Assembly (NCBI GenBank): GCA_029204225.1
Contig: CM055104.1
Location: 47,812,451 to 47,876,450 of the forward strand
Source of the DNA: Diphasiastrum complanatum
Taxonomy: Eukaryota > Streptophyta > Lycopodiopsida > Lycopodiales > Lycopodiaceae
Reading direction: 5' to 3'
Length of the DNA stretch: 64,000 bases
Shown here: piece by piece, positions 11,401 to 23,099 of the stretch
How the letters are laid out: each line of letters begins with the position of its first letter
How positions within the stretch are numbered: position 1 is the stretch's first letter
Notes under the pieces: model-generated
Told to the model about the DNA's origin: nothing
Seen by the model: the letters and a program-made list of their open reading frames with translations, nothing else
Databases searched by the model: none
Made by a program: the position numbers and the translations under genes

Positions 11401-12370
11401 CCTGATCGAGGAGGTCTCAGAAGGAGGAGAGCAGAAGAAGCTAAGAGCCGAGCATGAGAGCTGAGGATTACTAGCTAGGATGGCAGTTATTTTCTATGTG
11501 AGCCTACATAGTGTATCCCAGGAATGACCATGTAGGAGCTAGTAATGTTTTCTAGGCAATGTAAATAAGTGTAGACCCCCTTAAATAATTTAGAGTGAGC
11601 CACCTTTTGATGGTGACCTCTAGTGGAAGGGCTTTTTCCACTTGTAATTTCTAAGTTAGTGGAATTGCCACTTGGGCTCCACATGGGCAGCCCTCTTACT
11701 TAATTAAGGGCCCCCCTCTCTTGTGAGGGAGCTTTGATTGTATTGTCATTCCTCTTGATTGAATAAAGAAGATCTTTCACGAGTTCTTGGCAATTGTGAA
11801 GCTTCTTGTTCATGGCAATCTTCTTGAGTGAAATTTCTATGAGCATGTTTTGATTTCCTTTGTGATTGTGAATTAATTAGATCTCTTGCTTACTTTCTTG
11901 CTTTGTGGAATGTAGATGTGGATTAGCTTTCTTGTTTCTTGATTTTGTAGTTTCAGCATGCAGGTAAACTATAAAGGCTGAGATTGTGGATCTGATTTGC
12001 ATATTCACTAACAATCCTATCCTTGATTGTTCTTGGGTATTCCAAGCATCAAGAAATGGATGTTTTTTGATTCTTGGGAAGCTAAAATGCTATTAAGAAG
12101 TTAGTTTTCTTGTTTCTTGATGAGTAGCTTAATCTTGTCATTGCATTATTCCCTGATTTTTTAAGATAGTTTGGTAGATAGATTGTAGATTTGCTCCCTA
12201 TTTAGAACGTTGATCTAAGATTGAGCTAGGATTGGTTGCATGGCTTGTAAATGCATGTAGCTAAGTGATGCAACTGTTTCATCCCCACTGACAGGCTGGG
12301 GATACACGTTGTAATCTGAGAAATACTTCTGCCTGAAAACCGTTCTACACAAGAAGATTTAACTGTAAGA
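11400..12370 (+). repeat. Decayed LTR related to the gypsy-type LTR at 37704-38857
   Basis: Long stretches match the reverse complement of 37704-38857. Examples are the gaggtctc...agagccgag block near 11411-11455, the block around 11560-11690 encoding TRGHHQKV in the minus sense in both, and the later CTGACAGG region. A poly(A) signal AATAAA lies near 11763. No gypsy primer site or internal region follows, so it is a solo or truncated copy in plus orientation. The ends are approximate. Confidence 0.7.
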
Positions 12371-13500
12371 ACTGTAACCAACAGAAGTAACAAAGAATAA
12401 GAAGAACCAAGTATCGTGTTCACAGATTCGGCTACAATCTGTAAACAAGCATCCACCTATGATAGTTAATATTTCCAACTCTATGTCATGCTTCATAATG
12501 TAAATCTTAGATTCTGATTTTAAGATAGATATCTTGGTGAAACTAGCAGCAAGAAATCTATCATAGGGTGAATTCAATTTCATACGAAAAACATCACTCC
12601 CCTTACTTGAACGATGAGTCGATTAATAGCAACATCATCTATATTTACTATCCAAACATCATACCGTCCATTCAGCACACAATTCCTTTTTACGTATTGC
12701 ACCCTTCTGTTTTGGAATATAGTGCTTTCTGGTAAGCACGTTTTTCTGGACTTAGTTTTATTTTGCTGATTAAGCTTGGCAAGCCTGGCAAAATCAGTCT
12801 GGCTCCCGGACATGGGTCCCGAGAGCCGTCCCGACGACAGAATCAACTTGACTCCTCACTAGGCCATGACTCGAGCTCCAGAGCTAGCTCATGACTTTGT
12901 GACTACTTGACTGGCTCACCACAGGTCGGAGACTCAGTCCTTGACTTTCTAACTTGCTATCAGACCATAGGGAGCGTCACCCCTTAGAGTCTTACAGGGC
13001 ACATTGGGTGCACCCGAGTCAGCTTTACAACATCCTCCTCTCGTTTGAGAAAGCTGATGTCCTCATGAGGGCCAAACTAGAACTTAAGACTCACAGCACG
13101 GGCTTGATTCACCAGCCGAACTTTATTCACAATTACAAGCGCATGGGCTTGATTCACCATCCAAGGAAAAGGCAAACCTCTAGAAAATAAGAAATCACTT
13201 TTGCACTTAGCACAAGAAAAGTGTAGATCTAGTTCACTTACGTAAAACCTGTGTAAAGTTGCAACATAATTTAAAGTACTTTAGGCCCCATAAAAACTGG
13301 TAGCCTGCTTTATTGAGCCTAAGATATGCCGTTTGTTTTTAGAAAAGAAAAGGTACCTGGGCTCCATTGACCCTAAGATATGCCGTTTGTAGCGCATCTG
13401 AATGAGTCCCCTGGGACTCCGTTGGTCACACAAGGTGAGCTCCTTGAGCTCGGGATTGACACTCGAATCCATCTTTGATGTGGACGCTGCAGGTACTGGT
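12370..13500. other. Unassigned region
   Basis: Minus-strand open stretches at 12846-12580 and 12583-12359 are moderately protein-like but match nothing I recognise, and a stop separates them. Farther on, the 18-bp word CTAAGATATGCCGTTTGT occurs twice, near 13319 and 13371, each beside a gggctcc or tgagcc word, a small local duplication. No other feature is visible. Confidence 0.35.
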
Positions 13501-13505
13501 GGCCC

Positions 13506-14299
13506 CTATTGAGTTTGTGTCGCCTCATTGTTTTCTGCTGGTTCTCTTTCGTTGAAGAGGTGAATGAGGTTTGAAGGGATCACTGGCTCAGCTTCAGTTG
13601 TATCATTCATCTCTAGTTGATCTCCTAGCACAGCTCTGACGACACAAGGTTTTCTTCCATAATATAACAACACAAGATTAACCCCCTTTGCCAAGAAGGC
13701 CACCACATGTTCGTTAAACCAGCTTAGTCCTAGGATGGTGTCAAAAGTAGTCATTTTCAAGACTATGAACATTATCGATTTTTCCAAGTCCCCAATGAGA
13801 TTGGCAAAGTGGTTGCCAATCTACAAGTTGTCATTGTGCCTTTGTCGGTCTCCACACAGATAGGGGTCGCATTTTCTTCACATTGAATGCCCAGTTCCTC
13901 TACCAAACTTTCTGACCAGTAGTTATGTGATGCTCCCAGATCCACCATGAAGTGAATGGTCTTGCCTTGGATGCAGCCTTTGAGGTACAACAACTTTGAT
14001 CCTTTTGTAGGAGTCGCCATAAGATGTCCCCGATAAGCCGCAAGTGCCCCTATTTGTTGTAGGGCATTCAGGTCGAACTTCGTCAAATCCAGTTTTGGGT
14101 CTTCTTCATCGTCTTGTTCACAGTCCACTTGATCAGACATCTCTCTTTCCATCTTATCAAACACTTTGGTCGCCGCCATGATTTGTTTATTCAATGGCTT
14201 GGGGCACGACCTCCAAGAGTGATCTTGCTGTTGACAATTAACAACGTAGGGAACTGCCCACTGTTGGTGAGCTATTGCTATGACTAGTTGCAGGGCCAA
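13506..14299 (-). pseudogene. Gypsy aspartic protease region with altered active site
   Basis: A degenerate CCHC knuckle (CQQQDHSWRSCPKP) is followed by an acidic linker and HFMVDLGASHNY. The usual motif is DSGA[ST]HNF, so the residue after the catalytic Asp is Leu instead of Ser. The flap-side and C-terminal part continue as TILGLSWFNEHVV in another frame (13787-13506), matching the normal ILGM.WL..H segment of gypsy proteases. The protease would cut the polyprotein. The change and the frameshift suggest it is dead. Confidence 0.8.
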
Positions 14300-15463
14300 A
14301 GCTGCTCCTTCTCTGGAAGGTATTCCCTCCGCTGTTGCCTTGGTTGCCGAACCCTGTTCTTGCTGGGAATCTATTCATGCTACCTAAGGCTTGGTTACCA
14401 TTTGAAGTTGAGTCCCAACTTGGAAAGAAGCTTGGACTCGGTCTGGATCCACTGAGTACCTTTGTTGTCGTTGAGGGAGCAGTTGGTGCCAGCGTGATCT
14501 CATAATCGCAAACCATTTCAACCGCCCAAATAGTTGAGTTAAAGTCGTTGGGCATGTAGCTGTCTATTGCTCGTCGGGTCCATGTCTGCATTCTAGACAA
14601 GAGGTAGTAGGTCTTGTCGGCTTTCGACATATCTTCAATTACCCACATGCTCTGTCTGAATTTGTTTAGGTACTCTCGTAGCGAACCTTTTTGCTTGAGT
14701 CCTGATAATTCAGCCCTCAACCTCATGTGTGAATCTTTGGGTATGAACTCCTCTTGTAGCGCATTTTTGAATGCATCCCATGTCCGGAATTGCATCCCTG
14801 CCACTCGGTACCAATTTGTTGTGTAACCCTCAAAATGTGCTAACGCCAAGTCTGCTCTCTCTTCTTCTCAGGGGTATTCATCAAGCGGAAGTAATGGTCC
14901 ATGTGAAACATCCAATCCTCCACAACTCGAACATCCCGCTCCCCTTTGAAAGTAGACGGTGCTTTTACTTTAGCAGTCTTCTTTGGGCCTTCTGTGTTTC
15001 ACACCGGAGTATCTCTTGGTCTAAGTGGAGGAGGCATCCCTGCATTCTCTCTTGTGGTCTCCAGCTCCTCAAACCTGGCTTCGAGCTGTGTTAGCCCGTC
15101 TCTCAGTTCTCTAGCGAGGTCAAATTGACTGTGGTTTGTGGCTTGCATGGATGCTTGCCATTCTTTCCTTTCTATTTCTCTATCTTTCTTTACCTCACTA
15201 AGCATAGCTGCCATTGCACTGGATAGGTATTGGCGCATCTTCACATCAAAGAGGTCTTGGTGTGCCTCTAGCACGGGTTCATCTCTTGGTGCCGGTTCAG
15301 AAGGGGCGCCAATTTCTTCTTGAGGAGGTGCCACTGGGGCATTCATATGCTCTTTCTTTCTCGATTTGGATCTGGCGCCATCTCGGTGCAAGCGGAAGCC
15401 ATATTCTCGGCCTTGCTCTTCCCCATCTATTAATGCTCGCGATTCATCAAGGTGATCATCCAT
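14238..15463 (-). pseudogene. Gypsy gag
   Basis: Residues encoded from 15463 form an acidic and charged lead with a coiled-coil stretch (ELRDGLTQLEARFEELETTR). After a frameshift, 14849-14238 carries the plant gypsy gag core: ALAHFEGYTTNWY, WDAFKNALQEEFIP and GSLREYLNKFRQ, then a Ser/Pro/Asn-rich tail. Gag would assemble the particle and bind RNA. The shift near 14850-15000 separates the two parts. Confidence 0.85.
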
Positions 15464-15771
15464 CTTGATAAGAGGTGCACTTCCACTAGTTTGTTTTCCT
15501 TCTCTTTTGAAAGCTCTCCCCTTTGTTCACTGGGCCCCACAGCTCTCTTTCCTTCTTTATTAAGTCAGCTTCAATACAAAAGTATCTCCTCCTCAAATGA
15601 GCATGATCAAATCACTTGAGAACCAAGTAGGAATCATGGGTTATTCAAGTCCGGACAAGCACACAACAAACAAACATACCAACCAAAGCAAACACAGAGG
15701 ATCCCTCTCAAGTCACATCCCCCTTGAGACCGGACGTAGGATCTTTGCCTAGTCACACCCATGCAAATCTA

Positions 15772-16711
15772 TCACAGAATTAGCCCACGGAGAAACATCC
15801 ATCCAACCATCTGTGCTTTCACCATTAAGCATGACATTGCCTTAGTAACGCACCACCAAATCTGGTCGATAGCCCTTATAGCTAAACAATCGACAACTAT
15901 CCCGCACTGGTAGCTAACCACCCGTGCTTTACACCCAAATTTGAAAAACATCTCTGTATCAATGGTTAACCCATACAGTTCGAATATGTCACCCCGCACC
16001 CCACAAGGCACAGACCTTGACCCTAGGTAGCACTTTGCCTCATCTGTCCTATACGTGCAGACGGCGCTAGGCCCGAATTTTTTGACTTCCTCAGCTATCA
16101 CTGGCTTGATAGACTCTACCATCTCTAATTTCTGTGATGATGTTACTTGGTTCCCCATGAGTGTGTCTGTGAACCTTGGGATTTTTGTCGAACTATCCTC
16201 CTCGTCACTTGTTTCATAACCAGGTGGCACTAGAATTTTTCGTTTGTAGTGCATTTTGTCTGTAAGTCTCTTGTGATGGGATTCCGATCTCGTGCACTGC
16301 TTTGACTTTCTTGTTGGAAAGATGCTATTACACCACAATCGTGTGTGCGTCTCTTGTTATCAATCCTTTCAACACGAAAGTGAAAACCAATTATACATTT
16401 TGCCCTTCCACATGAAAAACATGAATCTCATAAATAATCACCGTGAATGGACATGGTGTTTCAAAATGATTCACAAATATTGTTATAAACAAGAATGTTC
16501 TAATAATAAAGTATCTCAAGAATAATACCTTCCATTCGCATCCTCTTGCAAAGTCCCATTCTGCGTTTGATATTTTTTGTCCCTCTTTTGTTGCTTTTTG
16601 AGGTGTGCCATGCATCCACTCTATAGTGCATTGCTTGGGCAATGGCTCAATATCGTGTGAACTTGTGGCCATGTTTCTACCTCTATTTGGTCGTTGGCAC
16701 TTTCTAGACAA
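15772..16711 (-). pseudogene. Unrecognised gene remnant, possibly two exons
   Basis: Two protein-like minus-strand segments lie close together. The upstream one (16711 to about 16530) ends in AEWDFARGCEWK at a plausible GT donor (aag|gtatta). The downstream one (16338-15772, 188 codons) starts just after a plausible AG acceptor (gtgtaatag). It includes VPPGYETSDEEDSSTK and CYLGSRSVPCGVRGD, and is fairly rich in Cys. I do not recognise the family. Open stretches at 16994-16797 and 17402-17193 could be further exons or chance. It could be a host gene or a DNA transposon gene. Confidence 0.35.
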
Positions 16712-17429
16712 TGCCCTATTTTTTTATCTTCTTCATATAGGTCTAACCATTTATCCATAACTCCACAATGATAATGCATGAATGTAGAAATTTTTCTCAT
16801 TGGAAGGGTGTCAACTTATGGACCTTTCCCATCCCTTGAGGTTTTTCACTTGTTACCATTTCGGCTTCCTCCTCATGCCACAATCGTGGAATAGATGGAT
16901 GTAGTTGGTGCAAAATTTTCGTAACATAAAAGAGAGATTCATGTACTAACCATCCTTGACATGCTACCTTCAAGCCTTGCCTTTTGACACACAAAATCTT
17001 TTAAGACTTTCATGTATGTTTCCATAAAGAACATCCATCTAAAAAGTCACAAATGGTTAAAAATAAGTGTTTTATTTAATGAGTTCATGTATCAATTGAT
17101 TTAGTTTAAATACACATGCAAAACAAAATTTATGCACTTATACCTAGACCAGCAATAGAAACTTCTTCAACCAAGTGCACCAATAAATGCACTTATGAGT
17201 CCATGATGGAAGTTAGAACATATCTCTCAAACATGCACACAATCTCCACCATATTCTCATGTCTCTTGCGAAGATCCAACTTCCGAATTTCTTTTGAACA
17301 CATCCATCTGCAACATATTTGTTGAAATTCTATGCTCAAGCCCAATTCCATTAGGTAATGAGCATCCTGAAAAATCTGTATATACTTATTCTTGAAAAAC
17401 ACAAAAAATTATGAAGGCTCAACTTTCCG

Positions 17430-17600
17430 ACAAAGGATCAAAAAATTCATGATTGAATTTTTTTGACCCAAGCCTATTTTTTGACCCCTGTGAGATAGGA
17501 CTGCCATTGAAGGAGAATGTAAATCTAGATGTGGATTTACGATTGTCTACATCTCCTCCTGGGGATTCTCTGGAATCCGCTAACAATGCTTGAACTGAAA
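17430..17600 (-). pseudogene. Short copia RNase H fragment
   Basis: The minus strand encodes GGDVDNRKSTSRFTFSFNGS followed by PISQGSKNR, which corresponds to the copia RNase H segment normally read as GD.DSRKSTSGF.F...ISW.SKKQ. Only about 40 codons are recognisable, with no other parts of the element beside it. Confidence 0.8.
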
Positions 17601-17639
17601 ATTCGAATATGAGAATCTGGTGTGCAAATTTCAATTGCT

Positions 17640-18420
17640 AGCTGTCACAAGAACTGAGCGAGCTTAGTAGGAAGTCACTCGTAAAGGAAATCTTTAGTTT
17701 TCAAATTGTTGTATCACTGTGTTATGAACTAAAGAATTAACCGACCATCTTGAAACACAGAGGTGGTTCTAATACCTGGCGAGGGTGAAACACACCTCCC
17801 GATTTAGGAAAGAACGTATTTTTGCAGTGAAGATTTTGCATTTAGAACACCCCACCCAAGTCACCCATTGAAACACATGGGCCTTGGGAGGCGAACACTC
17901 GACCACCTAACTCCCAAGGTGTGTCGATCCCATGAGCATGGAAAGAACAATAGAAAATCGCAAAGTCGCAAATTTTCAAAAAGTTTAATGTTAATGGTTT
18001 GAATATTTCTTAAATTATATACCAAACTTGCCATTAACAATACGAAGATTGACCCTTGACAAAATTTATCTGGAACAAACTGGAAATCATACCGAACTTA
18101 TGATACGTTGGGCCTAGTACGCGATACTCATAAGGCCAAAACCAGTGAGAAAAATATATTTGTTGTCCCATGTGTATGAAAACGTTACTAAAAATCTCAC
18201 TTTTTGGGGTCTACTTTAAGAATCAGCATCAAAATCTTTATGTCGGCTCCCCCATGCAGTAATGTGACGTAAGCTATGATTCAAGCCATACACTATATTT
18301 CAACTGACAAGACTATGAGGGTTATACCTTGAGCTTCAAAAACTTCCCCCTAATACTACGAAAGGCGTTCTAACCAATGATAGGCCTAAAAATTTAACGA
18401 CTGTTAAAACAAAGTTGGGT
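17640..18420. other. No gene recognised
   Basis: Non-coding by eye. A CACCTCCC/GGGAGGCG-containing stretch near 17790-17930 has several related words (aacacacctcccgat, aacacatgggcct, aggtgtgtcgat) but no clear repeat unit. Confidence 0.35.
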
Positions 18421-18534
<114 letters not shown>

Positions 18535-18613
18535 TCTTTCACTTTTCAATCTCCAATCTCTCTTTCTCTCCCACACACTCTTTCATATCTCCTTTTCATT
18601 TTTATGAAACCAA

Positions 18614-19480
18614 GATTGCACTTGGAAAAGAGTTCAAGCTTGGAAAAATTCACTACATACTAGGATTAGAGATTGACTTTCTTAAAGATAAAGCTTTTGT
18701 ATCTCAATCCAAGTATGCTCTTTCAATGTTAAAAAAGTTCAATATGTTAGATTGTAAGAGTATAGAAACTCCTATGGAGCAAAATGTAAAAGACCCTAAC
18801 AAAGGTGATGAAAGATCCTTTGTGGACATCACACTTTTTAGGAGTCTTATAGGCTCCTTAATCTGGCTCACAATAACTAGACCTGACATAAGCTTTAGTG
18901 TTCATAAGTTGAGCCAGGCTATGCAGAGAGTGCTTAGATATATACCTTCAACTTTTGATTATGGTTTATTGTATAAAAGTGAATATCTTTCTATTGTTGG
19001 TTATTCTGACTCGGATTTTGCAAGTGATAGAGAAGATCGAAAATCTACAAGTGCTTATGTCATATATCTTGGAGGAAACTTGATATCTTGGCTTCCAAAA
19101 AGCAAGATACTGTATCACTCTCATCTTGTGAAGCTGAGTATAAGGCACTCACTACAACAACAAAGGAAGTGCTTTGGATCAAGTGGTTGCTAGTGGAGCT
19201 AAAGATAATCATGGAAGAAGATCTACCTATGATCATGTGTAACAACATTTCAGCCCAAACCCTTGCCAACAAGCCAATATTCCATGCAAGGAGCAAACAT
19301 ATTGAAGTTGCACATCACTTCGTGAGAGAGAAGCTCATTGGAGGGGAAATCTACTTGGAGCACATCAACACGTCATCTTGTATTGCTGATATGCTCACCA
19401 AGCCTTTGAGCAAGAGTTCCTTCATCAAGCATAGAGCCAATCTTGGAATAATACCAAGATCCATATTCAAGTCAATATAG
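18614..19480 (+). pseudogene. Copia RT end and RNase H
   Basis: The first part has LGKIHYILGLEIDFLKD, KYALSMLKKFNMLDCK, the RSLIGSLIWLTITRPDISF segment and VGYSDSDFASDREDRKSTSA. A frameshift near 19088-19100 moves the reading to SCEAEYKALTTTTKEVLWIK, then ARSKHIEVAHHFVREK and IADMLTKPLSKSSF, the usual copia C-terminus. RNase H would remove the RNA strand during cDNA synthesis. The copy is broken by the frameshift and lacks all upstream domains. Confidence 0.92.
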
Positions 19481-19488
19481 ATTGTTTT

Positions 19489-19497
19489 TGGGAGGAG
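19489..19497 (+). promoter_or_regulatory. Polypurine tract before LTR
   Basis: A purine run (gggaggag) sits directly before TGTTGAAATGG at 19498, which is the expected layout for plus-strand priming at the 3' LTR of this element. Confidence 0.75.
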
Positions 19498-19604
19498 TGT
19501 TGAAATGGAAAAATAATCCATCTTGACTTTAGGCTTGCTACAAATATTGTACCATGCAAGTATGTTGTTCATAAATGCAAATGCCAAGTTTGGCCTAGAT
19601 AAGA

Positions 19605-19756
19605 TAAGGCTCTCTTCACGAAAGGAAAGAAAAAAAACAAGAACAAGCCAAGATTCAAGAAGACGAAGTTCTCAAATCAACAATCTTCTTCATGCGATCA
19701 CTGCCACAAACCAGGCCATATGGCCAACAAATACTGGTTCAATCCAGCAATACCTT
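19605..19756 (+). pseudogene. Outer element O: gag end with first zinc knuckle
   Basis: After ALFTKGKKKNKNKPRFKK, a phrase shared with other copia gags here, comes CDHCHKPGHMANKY. This is a CCHC knuckle whose last Cys has become Tyr, explained by one G-to-A change. The frame continues WFNPAIP and is then interrupted at 19757 by element A. It resumes without loss at 25153. Confidence 0.88.
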
Positions 19757-20021
19757 TGTTATAAATCAACGATAAACTTCATTGTTATTGTTTACGATGT
19801 ACATTAGTGTTGACAACTGCTACCAGCTGTAATTAGCCGTAGGCTAGTCTATTAGTCTATTCGTAGGTTTTTTCTCTCTATCAGGGTTTAGGGTTTATAT
19901 GTACATTTTATATTCAATATGAAGGTAGTGTGATAGAGTGATATTGTGTGTTCTTCTTCCGTCTCCCTACTTGGTGATTGTTTATGGTGAATGCTTGATG
20001 TTGCATTTCTGATTGTTGACA
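19757..20021 (+). repeat. 5' LTR of element A
   Basis: It starts TGTTATAAATC and ends GATTGTTGACA, directly before the primer site. It aligns end to end with 24888-25152. Confidence 0.96.
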
Positions 20022-20033
20022 TGGTATCAGAGC
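20022..20033 (+). promoter_or_regulatory. Primer binding site of element A
   Basis: TGGTATCAGAGC immediately follows the LTR end and pairs with the 3' end of initiator-Met tRNA. Confidence 0.96.
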
Positions 20034-20922
20034 TATGATAGTCCTGCATGCTTGATCAATGGATACAGCTTGTCACAGGCTTCGCAACGAAGTGAGAAAG
20101 TCCTTCATAGGAGGTGAAAGCTTGGAGTGACAAAAACGGCTGGAAGAAATTCTTCTTGAGGTATTTTGCAGGTTTTGGAGCTCATAGTTATTAGTGGAAA
20201 ATGAAGACACAATCCTAGAGGCATCAAAAAGGCCAGGGCAGCATCAGACAGATTGAAAATCTGTTGAGTGGAAAAAGTTTTACAATATTTTTTTGTAGTC
20301 TTTGTGAAAAGTATCATTTGTCAGAGAGTTGGGCCAAGAAATCTCTCATTTCTTTGTTTGGGGTACTGCAAATCACACCAGATAGTGTCTAGTACTGCCA
20401 TTTAGAGCTTTGAGGTTTCATACCTATCACATTACTGATATCTGTTTGTTTGAATGATCACTCATTTTGAAATCTAAACAAAGAGGAGGACGCGTAGCCG
20501 CCGTGCCGAAGTAGGGAATTTGAAATATTCCCTTTGAAAGTTCTTATATTCTCTCTTTTTATATTCGTACCAATATCGGATCCAAGCGCGCTAGATGAAG
20601 AGAAACCCGAGTAGTCGTACATCTGCGCTCCAGTCCGATATCGCATGTCCGTACCGATATCGGATCCAAGTGCACGAGCTAAACAGAATTCTTAGCAGTT
20701 GTACATCTGCGCTCTAGTCCAATATCGCATGCTCCAATATCGGATCCACGCTCACAAGTTAAAGAGGATCCTGAGTACTCGTACTTTTGGGTTCCATTCC
20801 GATATCATGTGTATAACCGAAAAAAAAAATTATTGTACAGTTTTGTGGCGTGATAAAATTTGGAGACTAAGTTGTGTGCTTAGACTGAGCCATTTTTGTG
20901 ATCCGGACTTGTCTATCCAGTA
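20034..20922 (+). other. Untranslated leader of element A
   Basis: No coding sequence. The words CCGATATCG / CGATATCGGATCC, with TCGTACATCTGCGCTC nearby, recur three or four times between about 20560 and 20810. This is a short imperfect tandem repeat in the leader, roughly 65-100 bp apart. Confidence 0.65.
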
Positions 20923-22311
20923 ATGGCAACCCTAAGTGAGAGTGTCCTCAATGAGTCAGACAAACTGGAAGGAGCTGGCAACTATGCAGTTTGGAAATTC
21001 AAACTGAAGAACATTTTGATGGAAAAGGAGCTATGGGAGATCGTGACAGGTGAAGAGACAAGGCCATTGATTGAAGAAGATCAACGGGCATTTGACAAGA
21101 GAAAACGGAAAGCATAGAATGTCATCAACTTATCAGTTAGAGATGCAATTATTCCCTACATTTCGGATTCAGAAGGACCAAACGAAGCATGAAATACGTT
21201 GAAGGCATTGTTTGAGACCTCAAATACATCTCGAGTGCTAATCCTGAAGACGAAGCTGCACACATTGCGGATGGATGATGGTGCAACTATTGCTGATCAC
21301 CTTTTGAAGATCAAAGAGATTTGTGACCAATTAGCAACAGTTGGAAAGCGAGTACAGGATCGTGAGATCGTGCAGTTGACATTGAATAGTTTGAGTGAGT
21401 CACATCAGATGTTTGTGACAAGTTATATAGCCACACGAGAAAATTTTCCAACCTATGAAGAGTTAGGTAGATTGCTTTTGCAGGAAGAACAACGTCAAGA
21501 GAACTTGAGTCATCGCAATAGGGGATTTGATCAAGCTCTTGCAGTCAAGGGACGTGGTGGCAGATTTGGTCGTGGAAGACACCAATCAAGAGGTGGAAAC
21601 TCAAATCGTGGATCATTCCAACAATTTCAAGAACAATCCAATGATGGCCCAAATCGAGGCAATTGGAATCAAGGCCAAGGTCAAGGATGCGGCTATTCCA
21701 GGCAAAATAAACCTGGAAATTGTAGGTATTGCAACAAACCTGGCCACTAGGAGCGTGAATGCTTCAAGAAACAGAAGGAGATGGAACAAAGAAAAGACAA
21801 AGGGCAAGTGGAAAATTATGTTGATCAACATCAGTTTGATGATTATTATTATGAAAATAATTATACTGATCAACATCAATACGATGATGATCAATATGAA
21901 GATGATACAGGTGAGAGCTCAAAATTGTTCATTACAACATTAATGACAAGTAATAAAACCAAGGATACCTGGTACATTGATGGTGGTGCATCCAAGCACA
22001 TGCCTTCAAGGAAAGAGTGGTTTTCAGAACTCAAAGAAACTTACAATGGTGATGAAGTTGGACAAGCAGATGGAAAACTGCTATATGTTAAAGGAGTTGG
22101 AGTGGTACCAGTGAGGTTAGCCAGCGGGAAGATAAAGCGGATAATCAATGTGCAATATGTACCTGGCTTAGCTAACAATTTACTATCTGTTGGGACGATG
22201 GCTGATCAACAACTCAAGTTTGAGTTTGACAACGACAAATGTCTTGTGAAAGACATCAAGAATCACCACAAAGTGATTGCTACAGGAGCTAGAGTCAACG
22301 AGAATCGATAA
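20923..22311 (+). pseudogene. Element A gag and protease, one frame with three internal stops
   Basis: The frame starts at ATG 20923 (MATLSESVLNES). It has the gag opening AGNYAVWKFKLKNILMEKEL and a core with LHTLRMDDGATIADHLLKI. A Gly/Arg/Gln-rich stretch and the single knuckle CRYCNKPGH.ERECFKK follow. After an Asp/Tyr/Gln-rich linker, the protease motif is WYIDGGASKHM: the Ser of Asp-Ser-Gly is Gly here. YVPGLANNLLSVG follows. Internal stops fall at 21115, about 21190 and 21748. The last two fit TGG-to-TGA and TGG-to-TAG changes at expected Trp positions. It would have made the particle and the processing enzyme, but is dead. Confidence 0.92.
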
Positions 22312-23087
22312 ACGATTCAGTCATATTAGTGCTCAAAGTTTACAGATTCTCAAAAAAGGTAATCTAGTTATAGGATTGTCTGATATTTCTTTTGAAGGAA
22401 AAATTTGTGAAGGTTGCATTTTTGGAAAACAACACAAAGAGAGGTTTTCCAAAATGGAGCAAGGAGAGCCAGTGGCATCCTAGATCTTGTCCACAGTGGT
22501 CTATGTGGACCTATGCAAACTAGATCTCTTAGTGGCTACTATAACTTTATCATCTGCATTGATGATTATAGCATATGCATTTGGATTTATTTTATAAGCA
22601 AGAAATTAGATGCTTTTGCTAAGTTCAAGGAATTCAAGGCATTAGTTGAAAAGCAAACAGGATGTTGCATCAAAACTTTGAGATCTGATGGAGGTGTGAG
22701 TATTTTTCGACCTAATTTAATGATTTCTGCAAATATCAAGGGATCAAGAGGCAGACTACAACACCTTATTCACCACAGCAAAATGGAGTTGCAGAACGAA
22801 AGAACAGATCTATTGTTGAGATGGCCAGGGCGATGCTCAAAAGCAAGGGTCTGCCAAACACCTTTTGGACAGAAGCTTGTAGCACACCTATGCACATCCT
22901 GAATCGGTGTCTTGCAAAATCCGTGGAAGGTAAGACACCTCATGAAGCTATTACTGGAAAGAAACCTAATATTTCTCATTTGAGAGTATTTGGTTGTGAT
23001 GCTTATGCTCATATTCCTGATGAGAAACGAAAGAAATTGGATGCAAAAGCTATCAAGTGTATTTTTCTTGGATATGATGAGAACTAG
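22277..23087 (+). pseudogene. Element A integrase
   Basis: Three frames are needed. The first carries the pre-integrase end (CEGCIFGKQHKERF). The second has LVHSGLCGPM, where the first catalytic Asp is Gly, and LRSDGG with the second. The third has the NGVAERKNRS region with the catalytic Glu, then MARAMLKSKGLPNTFW and VFGCDAYAHIPDEKRKKL. The missing Asp and the shifts make it inactive. Confidence 0.9.
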
Positions 23088-23099
23088 GCCAAGGCATAC

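Larger units (their letters stand above)
13500..15470 (-). mobile_element. Ty3/gypsy gag-protease fragment
   Basis: On the minus strand a charged N-terminal region, a retrotransposon gag domain, a poor zinc knuckle and an aspartic protease follow each other in gypsy order. Reverse transcriptase, RNase H, integrase and both LTRs are absent. The fragment ends near 13506 in an acidic segment with a stop. Confidence 0.82.
18605..19610 (+). mobile_element. 3' end of a copia element (end of RT, RNase H, start of LTR)
   Basis: The element begins abruptly just after the microsatellite, in the part after the YVDD box (KIHYILGLEIDF). It runs through RNase H to a stop near 19480, a polypurine tract and a putative LTR start. 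The LTR is cut at about 19600, where outer element O begins. Confidence 0.85.
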
